A stretch of DNA of 33,150 bases from Holophagales bacterium UBA5704 (GTDB lineage Bacteria; Acidobacteriota; Thermoanaerobaculia; Multivoradales; UBA5704): assembly GCA_002420005.1 (NCBI GenBank), contig DIHE01000046.1, positions 1 through 33,150 on the forward strand. The letters are read 5' to 3'. Below, one piece after another: positions 16,042 to 24,742 of the stretch. The stretch's first letter is position 1, and every line of letters begins with the position of its first letter. The notes under the pieces were generated by a model. That model was not told the origin of the DNA and did no database searches. It worked only from the letters and a program-made list of their open reading frames with translations. Made by a program: the position numbers and the translations under genes.

Positions 16042-18770
16042 AGCTGCTGCGTCTGCGGGTGCAGAATTTCGCGGCGATCCGCGAGATGGAGATCGCGTTC
16101 GGTCCCGGGCTGAACGTTCTGTACGGCCCGAACGAGCTGGGCAAATCGACGCTCGCCGAGGCGATCCGCCTGGTGCTCCTGCTCCCGTACACCTCGACGC
16201 ATTACGAGCCGTACGTTCCATGGACCGGAGCCGACGATCCGTTCGTCGATCTGACCTTCGAAATGGAAGAGCAGCGCATCTGGCGGGTGCAGAAACAATT
16301 CGGCCGCCGCGGCTCGGCGCGGCTCCAGGAATCCAGGAATGGTCAGGATTTCGAGGACGTCGAGCGGGCGCGCCGCGTCGATGCCAGGCTGCGCGAGATC
16401 CTGCGCTGGGGCATCCCCGAGCCCGGCGGAATGGGAGCCGGCAAAGGCTTGCCGTCGAGCTTCCTGGCGACCGCGCTCCTCTCGACCCAGGCCCACGTCG
16501 CGGATGTGCTCGAAGGCAGCCTGCATGGCGATCCCACACCGACCGGCAAGGATCAGATCGCGGAAGCCCTGCAAGCCGTGGCGCAGGATCCTCTGTTCCT
16601 TGCCCTGCTGCGCGCCGTCCAGGCGCGCCGGGACGAGGCGTACACCGACAAGGGTGCGAAGAAAACGGCGCGCGGCAGCGTGTTCAAGGCCGCGGCGGAG
16701 CGGGTGAACGAGGCGCGCGAAGAGAAGCTCCGGCTCGAAAAGGTGGTCGAAGAGTCCGACGCCGTCGAGCGGGATCTTCACGATCTGGCCGAGCAGCGGG
16801 AGGGGTGCGAGCACGACCTCGCCACGGCCACCGAGAACCTGGAGGCGCTGCGCCGGCTCGCCGCGCAAGCCGCGGCCCGCGCGGCGGAGGAGGAGGGCGT
16901 CCGCGCAGCCCGCGAGGAGGTCGCGCGCATCCAGGCGATGGATCAGGACGTGGCGGCGGCCGAGGAGCGGGTGCGCGGGTTCGCCGGAGTCAGGAGCCGC
17001 GCCGAGCAGACTCTGACCGATGCGCAGGCGGCCCAGGCCGCGGCCGAGCAGGCCTTGACCACCACCGAGGAGACGGCGCAGGAAGCGCTAGGCCGTTGCG
17101 ATCTGCTGGAGCGCGCCGCCGCCGCGCGGGCCGCGGATCGGCAGGTCGAGACCGCCCGGGTGGCGGTCGATCGGCAGGCGGCGCTCCAGGCGGAGCTCGC
17201 GCAGCTCACGGCCCGGCGGGACGCGCTGGCCGCCGAGCGCTCGGCCCTGGTGGTGCCTCCGCCCGCGAGCCTCACCGCCTTCCGCAAGCTCGCCACCGAG
17301 CTCGCCGGAGCGCGCGGTGCCCTGGACGTGGGCCTGGTGATGACGGTGATCCCCACCGCGATCATTCCGGTCAGCGTCCGCACCGACGGGGTGGCCGGGA
17401 GCTCCGGCACGATCGCCCAACCTCTGGAGATCGAAGCGAACAGCGAGGTGGAGGTCGACGTCGCGAACCTGGCGACCATCCGGGTGCGCGGGGGCCGCCG
17501 GGTCGCCCAGGAACGGGTGCAGGCCCTGGAGAGCCGCTGGGAGACGGAGGCCCGGCCGCACCTCGCCGCGGCCGGCGCCACGGATCTGGACGGGCTCGAA
17601 GCGAGGATCGCCGAGGCCCGGGAGCTGGAGGCCCGCCTTCAGTCGCTGGACGGAGACCTCCGCGCACTGCAACGGCAGATCGCGGACCTCTCCGGCGCCG
17701 CCGAGGCTTTGGAGGAGGCCACCGCCCGGTCGGCGGCGGTTCGGTCGGAGCTGGGGGAGACCTCCCTCGACGCGCTCCTCCCCGAGCTTGACGCGCTCGG
17801 CGCCGACCCCGCGGCGGCCCTGCGCAACCGCCGGCAGCAGGCGACCCGGGACGTGGACGCCGCCCGCCGAGCGGTTCAGGAAGCCACAGCGCGAGCGACC
17901 GAGGCGACGCAGAAGATCCTGACCACGTTGACCGGTCACGCCTCCGAAGAGGGCCGGCTCGCCGAGATCCGGAAGCTCCGCGAAGCCGCGGACCTCCCGG
18001 CCGCCGAGCGCGCGCTCCAGGAAGCCGTGGAGCGCCGGGACGCCGTGCCCGTGCCTCCACGCTGGGTCACGCCCGCCGAGGTCGCCGCCGCCGAGGAGGA
18101 GCTGGAGCGGGTCCGGCAGACTCTCAAGACCCTGGACCGGGATCTCCACATCACCCAGGGCCGGCTGCAACAGGTGGGAGGAGCCGTCGCCCGCGAGCGG
18201 CTGCGCGATGCGATCGAGGCGTTCGATCTGGCCGAGCGTCACGAGCGCGAGATCGAGACCGACTACGAAGCCTGGCGTCTCCTGCTCGATCAGATGAAGG
18301 AAGCCGACGCCGCCCAGGCGAGCAACCTCGGCCAGGCCCTCGCCCCGGTGATCGCCGACCGGTTCCAGGCCTTGACGAGCCGGCGGTATCAGAGCGTCCA
18401 CCTGACCGCGCAGCTCGGCACCGAAGGAGTCGTCGCCGCCGGAGCCCTGCGCACCCCCGACCGCCTCTCCGTCGGCACCCGCGAGCAGCTCTCGACCCTC
18501 TACCGTCTCTGCCTCGGCGAGTACCTGCGCACCACCATCGTCCTCGACGACCAGCTCGTCCAGAGCGACGACACCCGCATGGAGTGGTTCCGCGCCCTCC
18601 TCGCCGAGAAAGCCCGCGGTTTCCAGATCGTCGTCTTCACCTGCCGCCCCGGGGACTACCTGGCCCCGGAAGCGATGGTGCGTGACGAAGGGGAGGTGGC
18701 GGCGGACAGCGACGGAGGGCTCGTGCGGGCGATCGATCTGGGGCGGGCGGGGCGGCCGTCTTTTCGCTGA
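16038..18770 (+). CDS. SbcC/Rad50-like SMC-family ATPase without zinc hook
   Basis: A 910-residue ATPase with two nucleotide-binding halves separated by long coiled coils. Walker A is GPNELGKST (30-38), the ABC signature is RLSVGTREQL (about 808) and Walker B is TIVLDDQLVQSDD (about 833-845). It is the natural partner of the overlapping SbcD-like nuclease. Rad50/SbcC normally carry a CxxC zinc hook at the coiled-coil apex; no CxxC exists anywhere here. Instead the apex, residues about 427-485, is a strand-rich segment (VIPTAIIPVSVRTDG ... EVEVDVANLATIRVRGG). It is also shorter than E. coli SbcC. Related hook-less proteins occur in the AAA_23/YhaN-like group. Confident as an SMC-like ATPase; the role of the insert is unknown. 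Confidence 0.9.
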   Translation: MKLLRLRVQNFAAIREMEIAFGPGLNVLYGPNELGKSTLAEAIRLVLLLPYTSTHYEPYVPWTGADDPFVDLTFEMEEQRIWRVQKQFGRRGSARLQESRNGQDFEDVERARRVDARLREILRWGIPEPGGMGAGKGLPSSFLATALLSTQAHVADVLEGSLHGDPTPTGKDQIAEALQAVAQDPLFLALLRAVQARRDEAYTDKGAKKTARGSVFKAAAERVNEAREEKLRLEKVVEESDAVERDLHDLAEQREGCEHDLATATENLEALRRLAAQAAARAAEEEGVRAAREEVARIQAMDQDVAAAEERVRGFAGVRSRAEQTLTDAQAAQAAAEQALTTTEETAQEALGRCDLLERAAAARAADRQVETARVAVDRQAALQAELAQLTARRDALAAERSALVVPPPASLTAFRKLATELAGARGALDVGLVMTVIPTAIIPVSVRTDGVAGSSGTIAQPLEIEANSEVEVDVANLATIRVRGGRRVAQERVQALESRWETEARPHLAAAGATDLDGLEARIAEARELEARLQSLDGDLRALQRQIADLSGAAEALEEATARSAAVRSELGETSLDALLPELDALGADPAAALRNRRQQATRDVDAARRAVQEATARATEATQKILTTLTGHASEEGRLAEIRKLREAADLPAAERALQEAVERRDAVPVPPRWVTPAEVAAAEEELERVRQTLKTLDRDLHITQGRLQQVGGAVARERLRDAIEAFDLAERHEREIETDYEAWRLLLDQMKEADAAQASNLGQALAPVIADRFQALTSRRYQSVHLTAQLGTEGVVAAGALRTPDRLSVGTREQLSTLYRLCLGEYLRTTIVLDDQLVQSDDTRMEWFRALLAEKARGFQIVVFTCRPGDYLAPEAMVRDEGEVAADSDGGLVRAIDLGRAGRPSFR

Positions 18771-18820
18771 GAGCGTTATACTTTGCTCCGCCTGCACCGC
18801 AGGGGAGGCCAGGACACCGC

Positions 18821-21800
18821 GTGACGATCCGTTCGATATGGCTGGGGGAGGACCCCGCTCTGGAAGGTCTGGTGGAGGGGGCCCTGCGCCGGCAGGGCGC
18901 AGAGGTGCGCGCGCGCGGCCTCGCAGCGGCCCGGGCGTTTCTCGGGGCCGATCCGGCGCCGTGCCTGATCGCGGTCTCCGCCGGGCGGCCGGAGGACGCC
19001 GTCGCCCTGTGCCGCACCGCCCGCTCCCTTCCGGCGGCGCCGGGTGGGCACGTCCTCCTGGCGTTGACCCGCGCCGGCGGCGCGGCGCACCTTCGGGATC
19101 TGATCGCCGCCGGCGCCGACGACTTTCTGGTGGTGGCCGAGGGAGACGAAGGAGAGGTCCTCGACCTGCGGATCGCGCTGGCGGCGCGGCGCCTCGCCGG
19201 GGAGCCGGCGGGAGAGGCGGGCGATCCGCTCGCGAGCGATGCGACGTTCCGCCTGATGATCGAGACCCTGAGCGAAGGGCTGGGCGTGAAGAACCTGGAA
19301 GGGCGGATCACCTACGCCAATCCCCGGCTCTGCCAGATGCTGGGCTACTCGCGCGAAGAGCTGGTCGGCCGGCTGGTGACCGACCTGTTCAACGAAGAGA
19401 ACCTGGCCCGCGAGCTGGTGCTCGCGCCGCAACGCCTGGATGCCGCGGCCTCCTACGAGGTGGAGCTCACCACCGCCGACGGCCGGCAGCTGCCGACCCT
19501 CCAGTCGCCCAAAACCCTGCAAGACGGCGCCGGGCGCACCATCGGCTCCTTCGCGGTGGTCGCCGACCTGACCGCCCAGAAGCAGGTGGAGAAGGAGCTG
19601 CGGCTCACCCAGTTCCTGGTCGACCATGCCGCCGACGCCGCTTTCTGGGCCGATGCCGAAGCCCGGTTCTTCTATGTCAACGAGGCCGCCTGCTCCTCTC
19701 TGGAATACACCCGGGAGGAGCTGCTCACCTTGCGGGTCCCCGACATCCTGCGCCCGTCGGATGCCCATCTGTTCGAAGAGATCGCCAAGGTGGCCCGGGT
19801 CCAGGGGCGTCCGGTGACGTTCGAGTCGGTTCAGGTGACGCGGGCAGGGCGCGAGCTGCCGGTGGAGGTCACGTTCAACTGCCTGGCCTGGGGGGGACGG
19901 GAGTTCTTCTGCGCCTTCACCCGCGACATCACGGAGCGCACCCGGGTGCAGCAGGCGCTGCGCGAGTCGGAAGAGCGTTACCGCAGCCTGTTCGACGGGG
20001 TCCCCATCGGGCTCTATCGCTCCACCCCGGAAGGCCGGCTGCTCGACGCCAATGCCGCCCTGGTGAAGATCCTCGGCTTTCCCTCCCGCGAGGCGCTGTT
20101 GGAGGTCGACGTCAACGAGGTCTACGTCGATCCCGAAGACCGCCACGGGTGGCAGCGCGAGCTCGCCCGTGCGGGCGGGGTGCACACCTTCGAGTCCAGG
20201 CTGCGCCGGTTCGACGGCCGGATCATCTGGACCCGCTTCAGCTTGCAGGCCTCTCGCGACGAAACAGGCCGGATCCTGCGCTATGAGGGGGTGCTGGAGG
20301 ACATCACCGACCGCCGCCAAGCCGAAGCGGCGCTGCGCGCCAGCGAGGAACGGTTCCGCGCCCTGGTGCAGAACGCCTCGGATCTGATCGCCATCCTGGA
20401 AGCCGACGGCTCGGTGCGCTACGAGAGCCCGTCGCACCGGCGCCTGCTCGGCCATCGTCCGGACGACTTCGCGGGCAAGAGCTTCCTCGATCTGGTCCAT
20501 CCGGAAGACCGGGCGCTGGTGGCGGCCGGCCTGCGCCACCTGGCGGACCAGCCGCACGAGATCGTCACCCTGGAGTACCGGCGCCGCCACCGCAATGGAG
20601 AATGGCGCTGCGTCGAGTCCGCCGCCTCGAATCTGCTGACCCACCCGGCGGTGGCCGGCTTCGTGCTCAACTCGCACGACGTCACCGACCGCCGGCGGGC
20701 GGAGGAGCGGCTGCTCCACGAGACACTGCACGACGAGCTGACCGGCCTGCCGAACCGGGTCCTGTTCATGGACCGTCTGAAGCTGTCGATGGAGCGATCG
20801 CGGCGCGAGCCCGGCCGCATCACCGTAGTGCTCTTCCTGGATGTCGACCGCTTCAAGATCGTCAACGACAGCCTCGGGCATCTGGTCGGTGACGAGCTGC
20901 TGATCCAGATCGCCGGCTCCCTCCTTTCAGTGCTGCGCCCCACCGACACCATCGCCCGCCTGGGGGGCGACGAGTTCGCCATCCTGCTCGAAGGGGTACG
21001 CGAGGTGGGCGACGCCGAAGAGGTCGCGGTGCGCATCCACCAGCGGCTGACCGAGCCGGTCCATCTGCAGGGTCACGAGATCTTCCTCTCCGCGAGCATC
21101 GGCATCGCGGTGGGCACGCCGGAGTACGAACGGCCGGAAGACCTGCTGCGCGACGCCGATACGGCGATGTACCGGGCCAAGGCCCAGGGGCCGGCCGGCC
21201 ACGTCCTGTTCAACCGCGGCATGCACCAGTTCGTGATGGCGCGGCTGCAGATCGAGACCGACCTGCGGCGGGCGGTGGAACGGGGGCAGATCCTCATCTA
21301 CTACCAGCCGGTGGTCGATCTGGGCACCGGCCGCGTCACCTCGGTCGAGGCGTTGCTGCGCTGGGCGCATCCGCGCCACGGGCTGCTCCTCCCCGGCGAG
21401 TTTCTCTCGGTGGCCGAGGAGACGGGCCTGATCGTGCCCATCGGGCGCCATGTCCTGGAGGAGTCCTGCCGCGAGATCCGCGCCCTCCAGGAGCGCCACC
21501 CGGAGCATCGCGAGCTGAAGCTGAGCGTCAACCTGTCCAACAAGCAGTTCTTCCAGGCCGACCTGTTCGAGCAGGTGCGCCTGGCCCTCGCCGAGAGCGG
21601 GCTCGACCCCGCGAGCCTGGTACTGGAGATCACCGAAGGCGTGATCATCCAGCACGCCGAATCGGCCAACACCCGCTTCGCCCGCCTGAAGTCGCTGGGC
21701 GTCCAGCTCGCGATGGACGATTTCGGCAAGGGGTATTCCTCGCTCAACTACCTCCATAAGTTCCCGATGGATGTCCTCAAGGTGGACCGCTCCTTCGTCT

Positions 21801-22030
21801 CCCGGATCGAGGACGGGGTGAGCAATCAGTCGATCCTGGAGGCGATCGTGACGCTCGCCCATTCGCTCGGCATGGAGGTGATCGCCGAGGGGATCCAGAC
21901 GGCGGCGCAGGTGAAGACGATCCTCTCGCTGGGTTGCGAGTACGGCCAGGGCTTCCTGTTCTCCAAGCCCCTCCCCGCCACCGAGCTCGACCAGCTCCTC
22001 GCCCCCGCCCTGAACCGCCCGGGCTGGTGA
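18821..22030 (+). CDS. Pseudo-receiver / four-PAS / GGDEF-EAL cyclic-di-GMP protein
   Basis: A 1069-residue soluble signalling protein. Residues 1-130 resemble a receiver but lack the phosphoacceptor Asp (LIAVSAGRP in its place). Four PAS domains follow (from about 140, 262, 382 and 506). The diguanylate cyclase domain has an intact GGDEF at 715-719 and an inhibitory I-site RPTD five residues before it. The phosphodiesterase domain has E843-A-L, NLSNKQFF, LEITEG and DDFGKGYSSL (D966-D967), so both activities look intact, although the usual Thr of DDFGTGYSSL is Lys. The start is a GTG at 18821 with AGGA six bases upstream. It lies 50 bases after the SbcC-like gene and is convergent with the ABC operon. 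Signals sensed by the PAS domains are unknown. Confidence 0.93.
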   Translation: MTIRSIWLGEDPALEGLVEGALRRQGAEVRARGLAAARAFLGADPAPCLIAVSAGRPEDAVALCRTARSLPAAPGGHVLLALTRAGGAAHLRDLIAAGADDFLVVAEGDEGEVLDLRIALAARRLAGEPAGEAGDPLASDATFRLMIETLSEGLGVKNLEGRITYANPRLCQMLGYSREELVGRLVTDLFNEENLARELVLAPQRLDAAASYEVELTTADGRQLPTLQSPKTLQDGAGRTIGSFAVVADLTAQKQVEKELRLTQFLVDHAADAAFWADAEARFFYVNEAACSSLEYTREELLTLRVPDILRPSDAHLFEEIAKVARVQGRPVTFESVQVTRAGRELPVEVTFNCLAWGGREFFCAFTRDITERTRVQQALRESEERYRSLFDGVPIGLYRSTPEGRLLDANAALVKILGFPSREALLEVDVNEVYVDPEDRHGWQRELARAGGVHTFESRLRRFDGRIIWTRFSLQASRDETGRILRYEGVLEDITDRRQAEAALRASEERFRALVQNASDLIAILEADGSVRYESPSHRRLLGHRPDDFAGKSFLDLVHPEDRALVAAGLRHLADQPHEIVTLEYRRRHRNGEWRCVESAASNLLTHPAVAGFVLNSHDVTDRRRAEERLLHETLHDELTGLPNRVLFMDRLKLSMERSRREPGRITVVLFLDVDRFKIVNDSLGHLVGDELLIQIAGSLLSVLRPTDTIARLGGDEFAILLEGVREVGDAEEVAVRIHQRLTEPVHLQGHEIFLSASIGIAVGTPEYERPEDLLRDADTAMYRAKAQGPAGHVLFNRGMHQFVMARLQIETDLRRAVERGQILIYYQPVVDLGTGRVTSVEALLRWAHPRHGLLLPGEFLSVAEETGLIVPIGRHVLEESCREIRALQERHPEHRELKLSVNLSNKQFFQADLFEQVRLALAESGLDPASLVLEITEGVIIQHAESANTRFARLKSLGVQLAMDDFGKGYSSLNYLHKFPMDVLKVDRSFVSRIEDGVSNQSILEAIVTLAHSLGMEVIAEGIQTAAQVKTILSLGCEYGQGFLFSKPLPATELDQLLAPALNRPGW

Positions 22031-22065
22031 CCGCCCCGCGCCGGCCCGGCGAGGAGTCTTCCCCT

Positions 22066-22926
22066 CTATTCCTCCTCGTACGAAACCTCCATCCCCCGCA
22101 ACCGCCACGCGGAGATGGCGACCAGCGCTCCGGTCAGCAGGATCAGGCCCGGAATGGAAAGCCACGGCGAAGGAGCGTCCGCCAGGATCGCGAACGGTCC
22201 CTCCGACATCGGCACCGGGCACAGCGCCTGCAGGTAGTGGATGACGCTGATCTTCTTGAGTAGCGGCGGCAGCAGGAAATGGATGCCTTCCCAGCCCATC
22301 ACTGCGAGCGCCGGGATGGCCGGGCTGCGGAACAGGGAGCCGACGAGGAGGAAGACGCCGCCGTAGCCGATGCAGGCGAGCACGGTCACCAGCAGGTAGG
22401 AGCCGAGGTGCCCCAGGCCGGGGCCGTCGAGCAGAAACGCGCCCACCCCCTGATGGGGCAGGTAGGTGAGGGCGAACGCCGCCACCGTCGAAAGGAGGAA
22501 CAGAGGGATGGTCACCAGCAGCCCGGTCGCATACTTCGCCGCCACCAGCACTTCCCGCCGGATCGGCGTCAGGAAGTAATAGTGGAGGGTTCGATCCAGG
22601 ACCTCGCGGCGGATCATGTTGCCGAACACGCCCACGCAGGTGAGGAAGAGCGCCAGGCGCAGGGCGTAGATCTGGTAGAGGAAGGAGAAGAACTGCGTCG
22701 CCTCGGCCGCCGGCTCATCGGCCAGGCTGCCCGGCTTCAGAAAGCGGATCAATGGAATGAGCACCGGGCTCAGCGCGACCAGATAGATGCCGAGGCCACG
22801 CCGGCCGAAGAAATTCTTGCGCAGCTCCAGCCGCACCACGGCCTGGGACTGGCGCCACAGATGTCCCCAAGGGAGCCGGCGGGCGGCGGGCGCGGCGGAG
22901 ACCGACGGCGTCGCGAGATCGCTCAC
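22066..22926 (-). CDS. ABC-2 type transporter permease (second transporter)
   Basis: A 286-residue integral membrane protein, last gene of the minus-strand operon. About six hydrophobic segments can be seen, for example around 45-63, 85-105, 130-155, 172-200, 205-225 and 258-275, with a cytosolic N-terminus of about 40 residues containing an elbow-like LWRQSQAVVRLELRKNFF. This layout, and a start overlapping the preceding ATPase stop by four bases (ATGA), identify it as the membrane half of an ABC-2 exporter. The substrate cannot be told from sequence. Confidence 0.85.
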   Translation of the reverse strand: MSDLATPSVSAAPAARRLPWGHLWRQSQAVVRLELRKNFFGRRGLGIYLVALSPVLIPLIRFLKPGSLADEPAAEATQFFSFLYQIYALRLALFLTCVGVFGNMIRREVLDRTLHYYFLTPIRREVLVAAKYATGLLVTIPLFLLSTVAAFALTYLPHQGVGAFLLDGPGLGHLGSYLLVTVLACIGYGGVFLLVGSLFRSPAIPALAVMGWEGIHFLLPPLLKKISVIHYLQALCPVPMSEGPFAILADAPSPWLSIPGLILLTGALVAISAWRLRGMEVSYEEE

Positions 22927-23876
22927 GATTTACCTCCGTTGGAGATCAGATATTCATAGACCGCGTTGACGTCCGCGTCGGTCGGCAGCACCGTTTCCAC
23001 GGCGAGACCGGTGTCGAGCACCACCTCGTTGAGCAGCAGATGGAACCGGTCGGCATCGCGCGTGCGCACCAGGAGGCCCCCGTCTTCGAGCAGGCGCGCC
23101 TCGACCACGTGATCGTGCAGGAAGACGCGCGAGGCGAGGAGCGAAGGCCGATCGCACCGGATGAGCACCTGCGCCGGATGCTGCTCCTCCATCTCGTCGC
23201 GCACCCCGCCGATCTCTCCCTCGGCGACCACGTAGCCGCCATGGATCAGCACCACCTGGTCGGAGATCAGGTCGACCTCGTGCAGGATGTGGCTGGAGAC
23301 CAGCACGTGCAGCCCGCCCGCCGCCAGCTCGCGGAACAGGGCGATGACCTCGGCGCGCGCCATCGGATCGAGACCGTTGAGCGGCTCGTCGAGGATGAGC
23401 ACCGACGGCCGGTGGGCGATCGCCTGGGCGAGCTTGATGCGCTGCCGCATGCCCTTGCTGTACCCGGCGACGCGGCGGCCCGCCGCGTCGACCAGGTTCA
23501 CCCGCTCGATCGCCTTCCAGGCCAACTCCTCCGCCTCCACCCGGCCGAAGCCATGCACGCGCAGGAGCGACTCGACGAACTGGAAGCCGGTCAGGCCCGG
23601 GGGAAAGGCGTCGTACTGCGTGGCATAGCCGACCAGACGGAACATCTCCTCCGGGTGGTCCGGCGTCTGCCCGAGCACCGAGATCGCTCCCCGCGTCGGT
23701 CGCAGCAGGCCGGCGGTCAGGTTCATCAGGGTCGTCTTGCCCGAGCCGTTCGGTCCCACCAGGCCGGTGATCCCCGGCGGTACGGAGAGGGTGACCCGGT
23801 TGACCCCGAGCACCTCGCCGTAGAATTTCGAGACGTTCTCGTAGACGATGCGGTTGTCGCTCGCCGGGGCGCTCAT
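22923..23876 (-). CDS. ABC transporter ATP-binding protein (second transporter)
   Basis: A 317-residue ABC ATPase. Walker A GPNGSGKT (41-48), Q-loop Q87, signature YSKGMRQ (139-145), Walker B VLILDEP (159-165) and H-loop H196 are all present, so it should hydrolyse ATP. A C-terminal extension of about 90 residues after the core is typical of ABC-2 exporter ATPases (CcmA-like, COG1131). It overlaps the upstream permease gene and the downstream permease gene by four bases each, so the stoichiometry of this cassette is set by coupled translation. Confidence 0.93.
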   Translation of the reverse strand: MSAPASDNRIVYENVSKFYGEVLGVNRVTLSVPPGITGLVGPNGSGKTTLMNLTAGLLRPTRGAISVLGQTPDHPEEMFRLVGYATQYDAFPPGLTGFQFVESLLRVHGFGRVEAEELAWKAIERVNLVDAAGRRVAGYSKGMRQRIKLAQAIAHRPSVLILDEPLNGLDPMARAEVIALFRELAAGGLHVLVSSHILHEVDLISDQVVLIHGGYVVAEGEIGGVRDEMEEQHPAQVLIRCDRPSLLASRVFLHDHVVEARLLEDGGLLVRTRDADRFHLLLNEVVLDTGLAVETVLPTDADVNAVYEYLISNGGKS

Positions 23877-24742
23877 CGCACCACCTCATAAGCCCGGATG
23901 CGGCGGTAGAGCAGAAAGAGACAGAGCAGCCCGCCGGCGATCAGCGACACCCAGGCCGCTCCGGCCGCCGGGAAATCGTCGGTGGGGCCCATGCTGAACA
24001 GCGACCACCAGATCGACCCGATGACGTGCCAGGGGGAGAACAGCATCCCCCACTTGACGTCGAGCGACTGGTTGATCGTGCCGCCGAAGCCCATCAGGAC
24101 GAAGAAGAAGGCCATCAAGGTGAGGCGGGCCACCGGTTTCCACTTGACCCACGCGGAGACCGCCAGGGCGGACAGGGACAGAAAGAGAATCCACACCCAG
24201 CTCCCGAGCAGGATCGAGCCGCCGAGCGCCAGATTCTCGCCGAGCCAGCCTTTCTCCAACGATGCCTGGAAGGCAAAGAGGAGCATCCCCGGCACCCAGG
24301 TGATCGCGGAGAGCAGGATCAGCAGGACCGACATCTTCCCCAGCACGTACTCCGAGCGGTTGAACGGCCGCGACAGGTAGAGCGCCAGGCCGTTGTTGCG
24401 CAGGTCCGGCGCCACCAGGGCCGGCCCGACGAGGAGGACGAGCAGAAACGACAGCGCACCCTGGAGCCACAGTCCCCGGTAGAAGAAGGTGTGGTTGATC
24501 GGGATGTTCTTGGCGATCTCCGCGGCCGAAACGCCGAAGATCTGCAAGGCGCCCAGATTGTGCTTCAGGTAGATCATGATCAGGCCGACGAAGGGCATGG
24601 CGAAGCAGAGGGCGAAAAAGCCCACGAACAGCTTGCTCTTGAAGACCACCTCGTAGGCGTAGCGCGGAATGATCAGGAAGCGCGACCACACCGGAGTGAG
24701 GGCGCCGGTGTAGCTGCGGTAGGACTGCTCATACACGGCCAT
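23873..24742 (-). CDS. ABC-2 type transporter permease (first transporter)
   Basis: A 289-residue membrane protein with about six transmembrane stretches, for example VGFFALCFAMPFVGLIMIYL, LSFLLVLLVGPALVA, LLILLSAITWVPGMLLFA, ILLGSWVWILFLSLSALAV and a C-terminal WVSLIAGGLLCLFLLY. The short loop DLRNNGLALYLSRPFNRSEY between segments is characteristic of ABC-2 permeases related to gliding-motility or antibiotic/heme exporters. The start codon lies inside the end of the preceding ATPase gene (14-base overlap). Partner ATPase is most likely the gene just upstream. Confidence 0.87.
   Translation of the reverse strand: MAVYEQSYRSYTGALTPVWSRFLIIPRYAYEVVFKSKLFVGFFALCFAMPFVGLIMIYLKHNLGALQIFGVSAAEIAKNIPINHTFFYRGLWLQGALSFLLVLLVGPALVAPDLRNNGLALYLSRPFNRSEYVLGKMSVLLILLSAITWVPGMLLFAFQASLEKGWLGENLALGGSILLGSWVWILFLSLSALAVSAWVKWKPVARLTLMAFFFVLMGFGGTINQSLDVKWGMLFSPWHVIGSIWWSLFSMGPTDDFPAAGAAWVSLIAGGLLCLFLLYRRIRAYEVVR

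Noticed and set aside
17088..18797. Long minus-strand frame opposite the SbcC-like gene
   Set aside because: Antisense shadow; the plus strand has the Walker A, signature and Walker B motifs in order.
18770..18820. TTATAC-like -10 box before the GGDEF-EAL gene
   Set aside because: No -35 partner at a suitable distance; too weak to report as a promoter.
22031..22065. Bidirectional terminator between the convergent GGDEF-EAL and ABC genes
   Set aside because: The 35-base gap has a GC-rich partial palindrome but no clean stem-loop with a U-tract in either direction.
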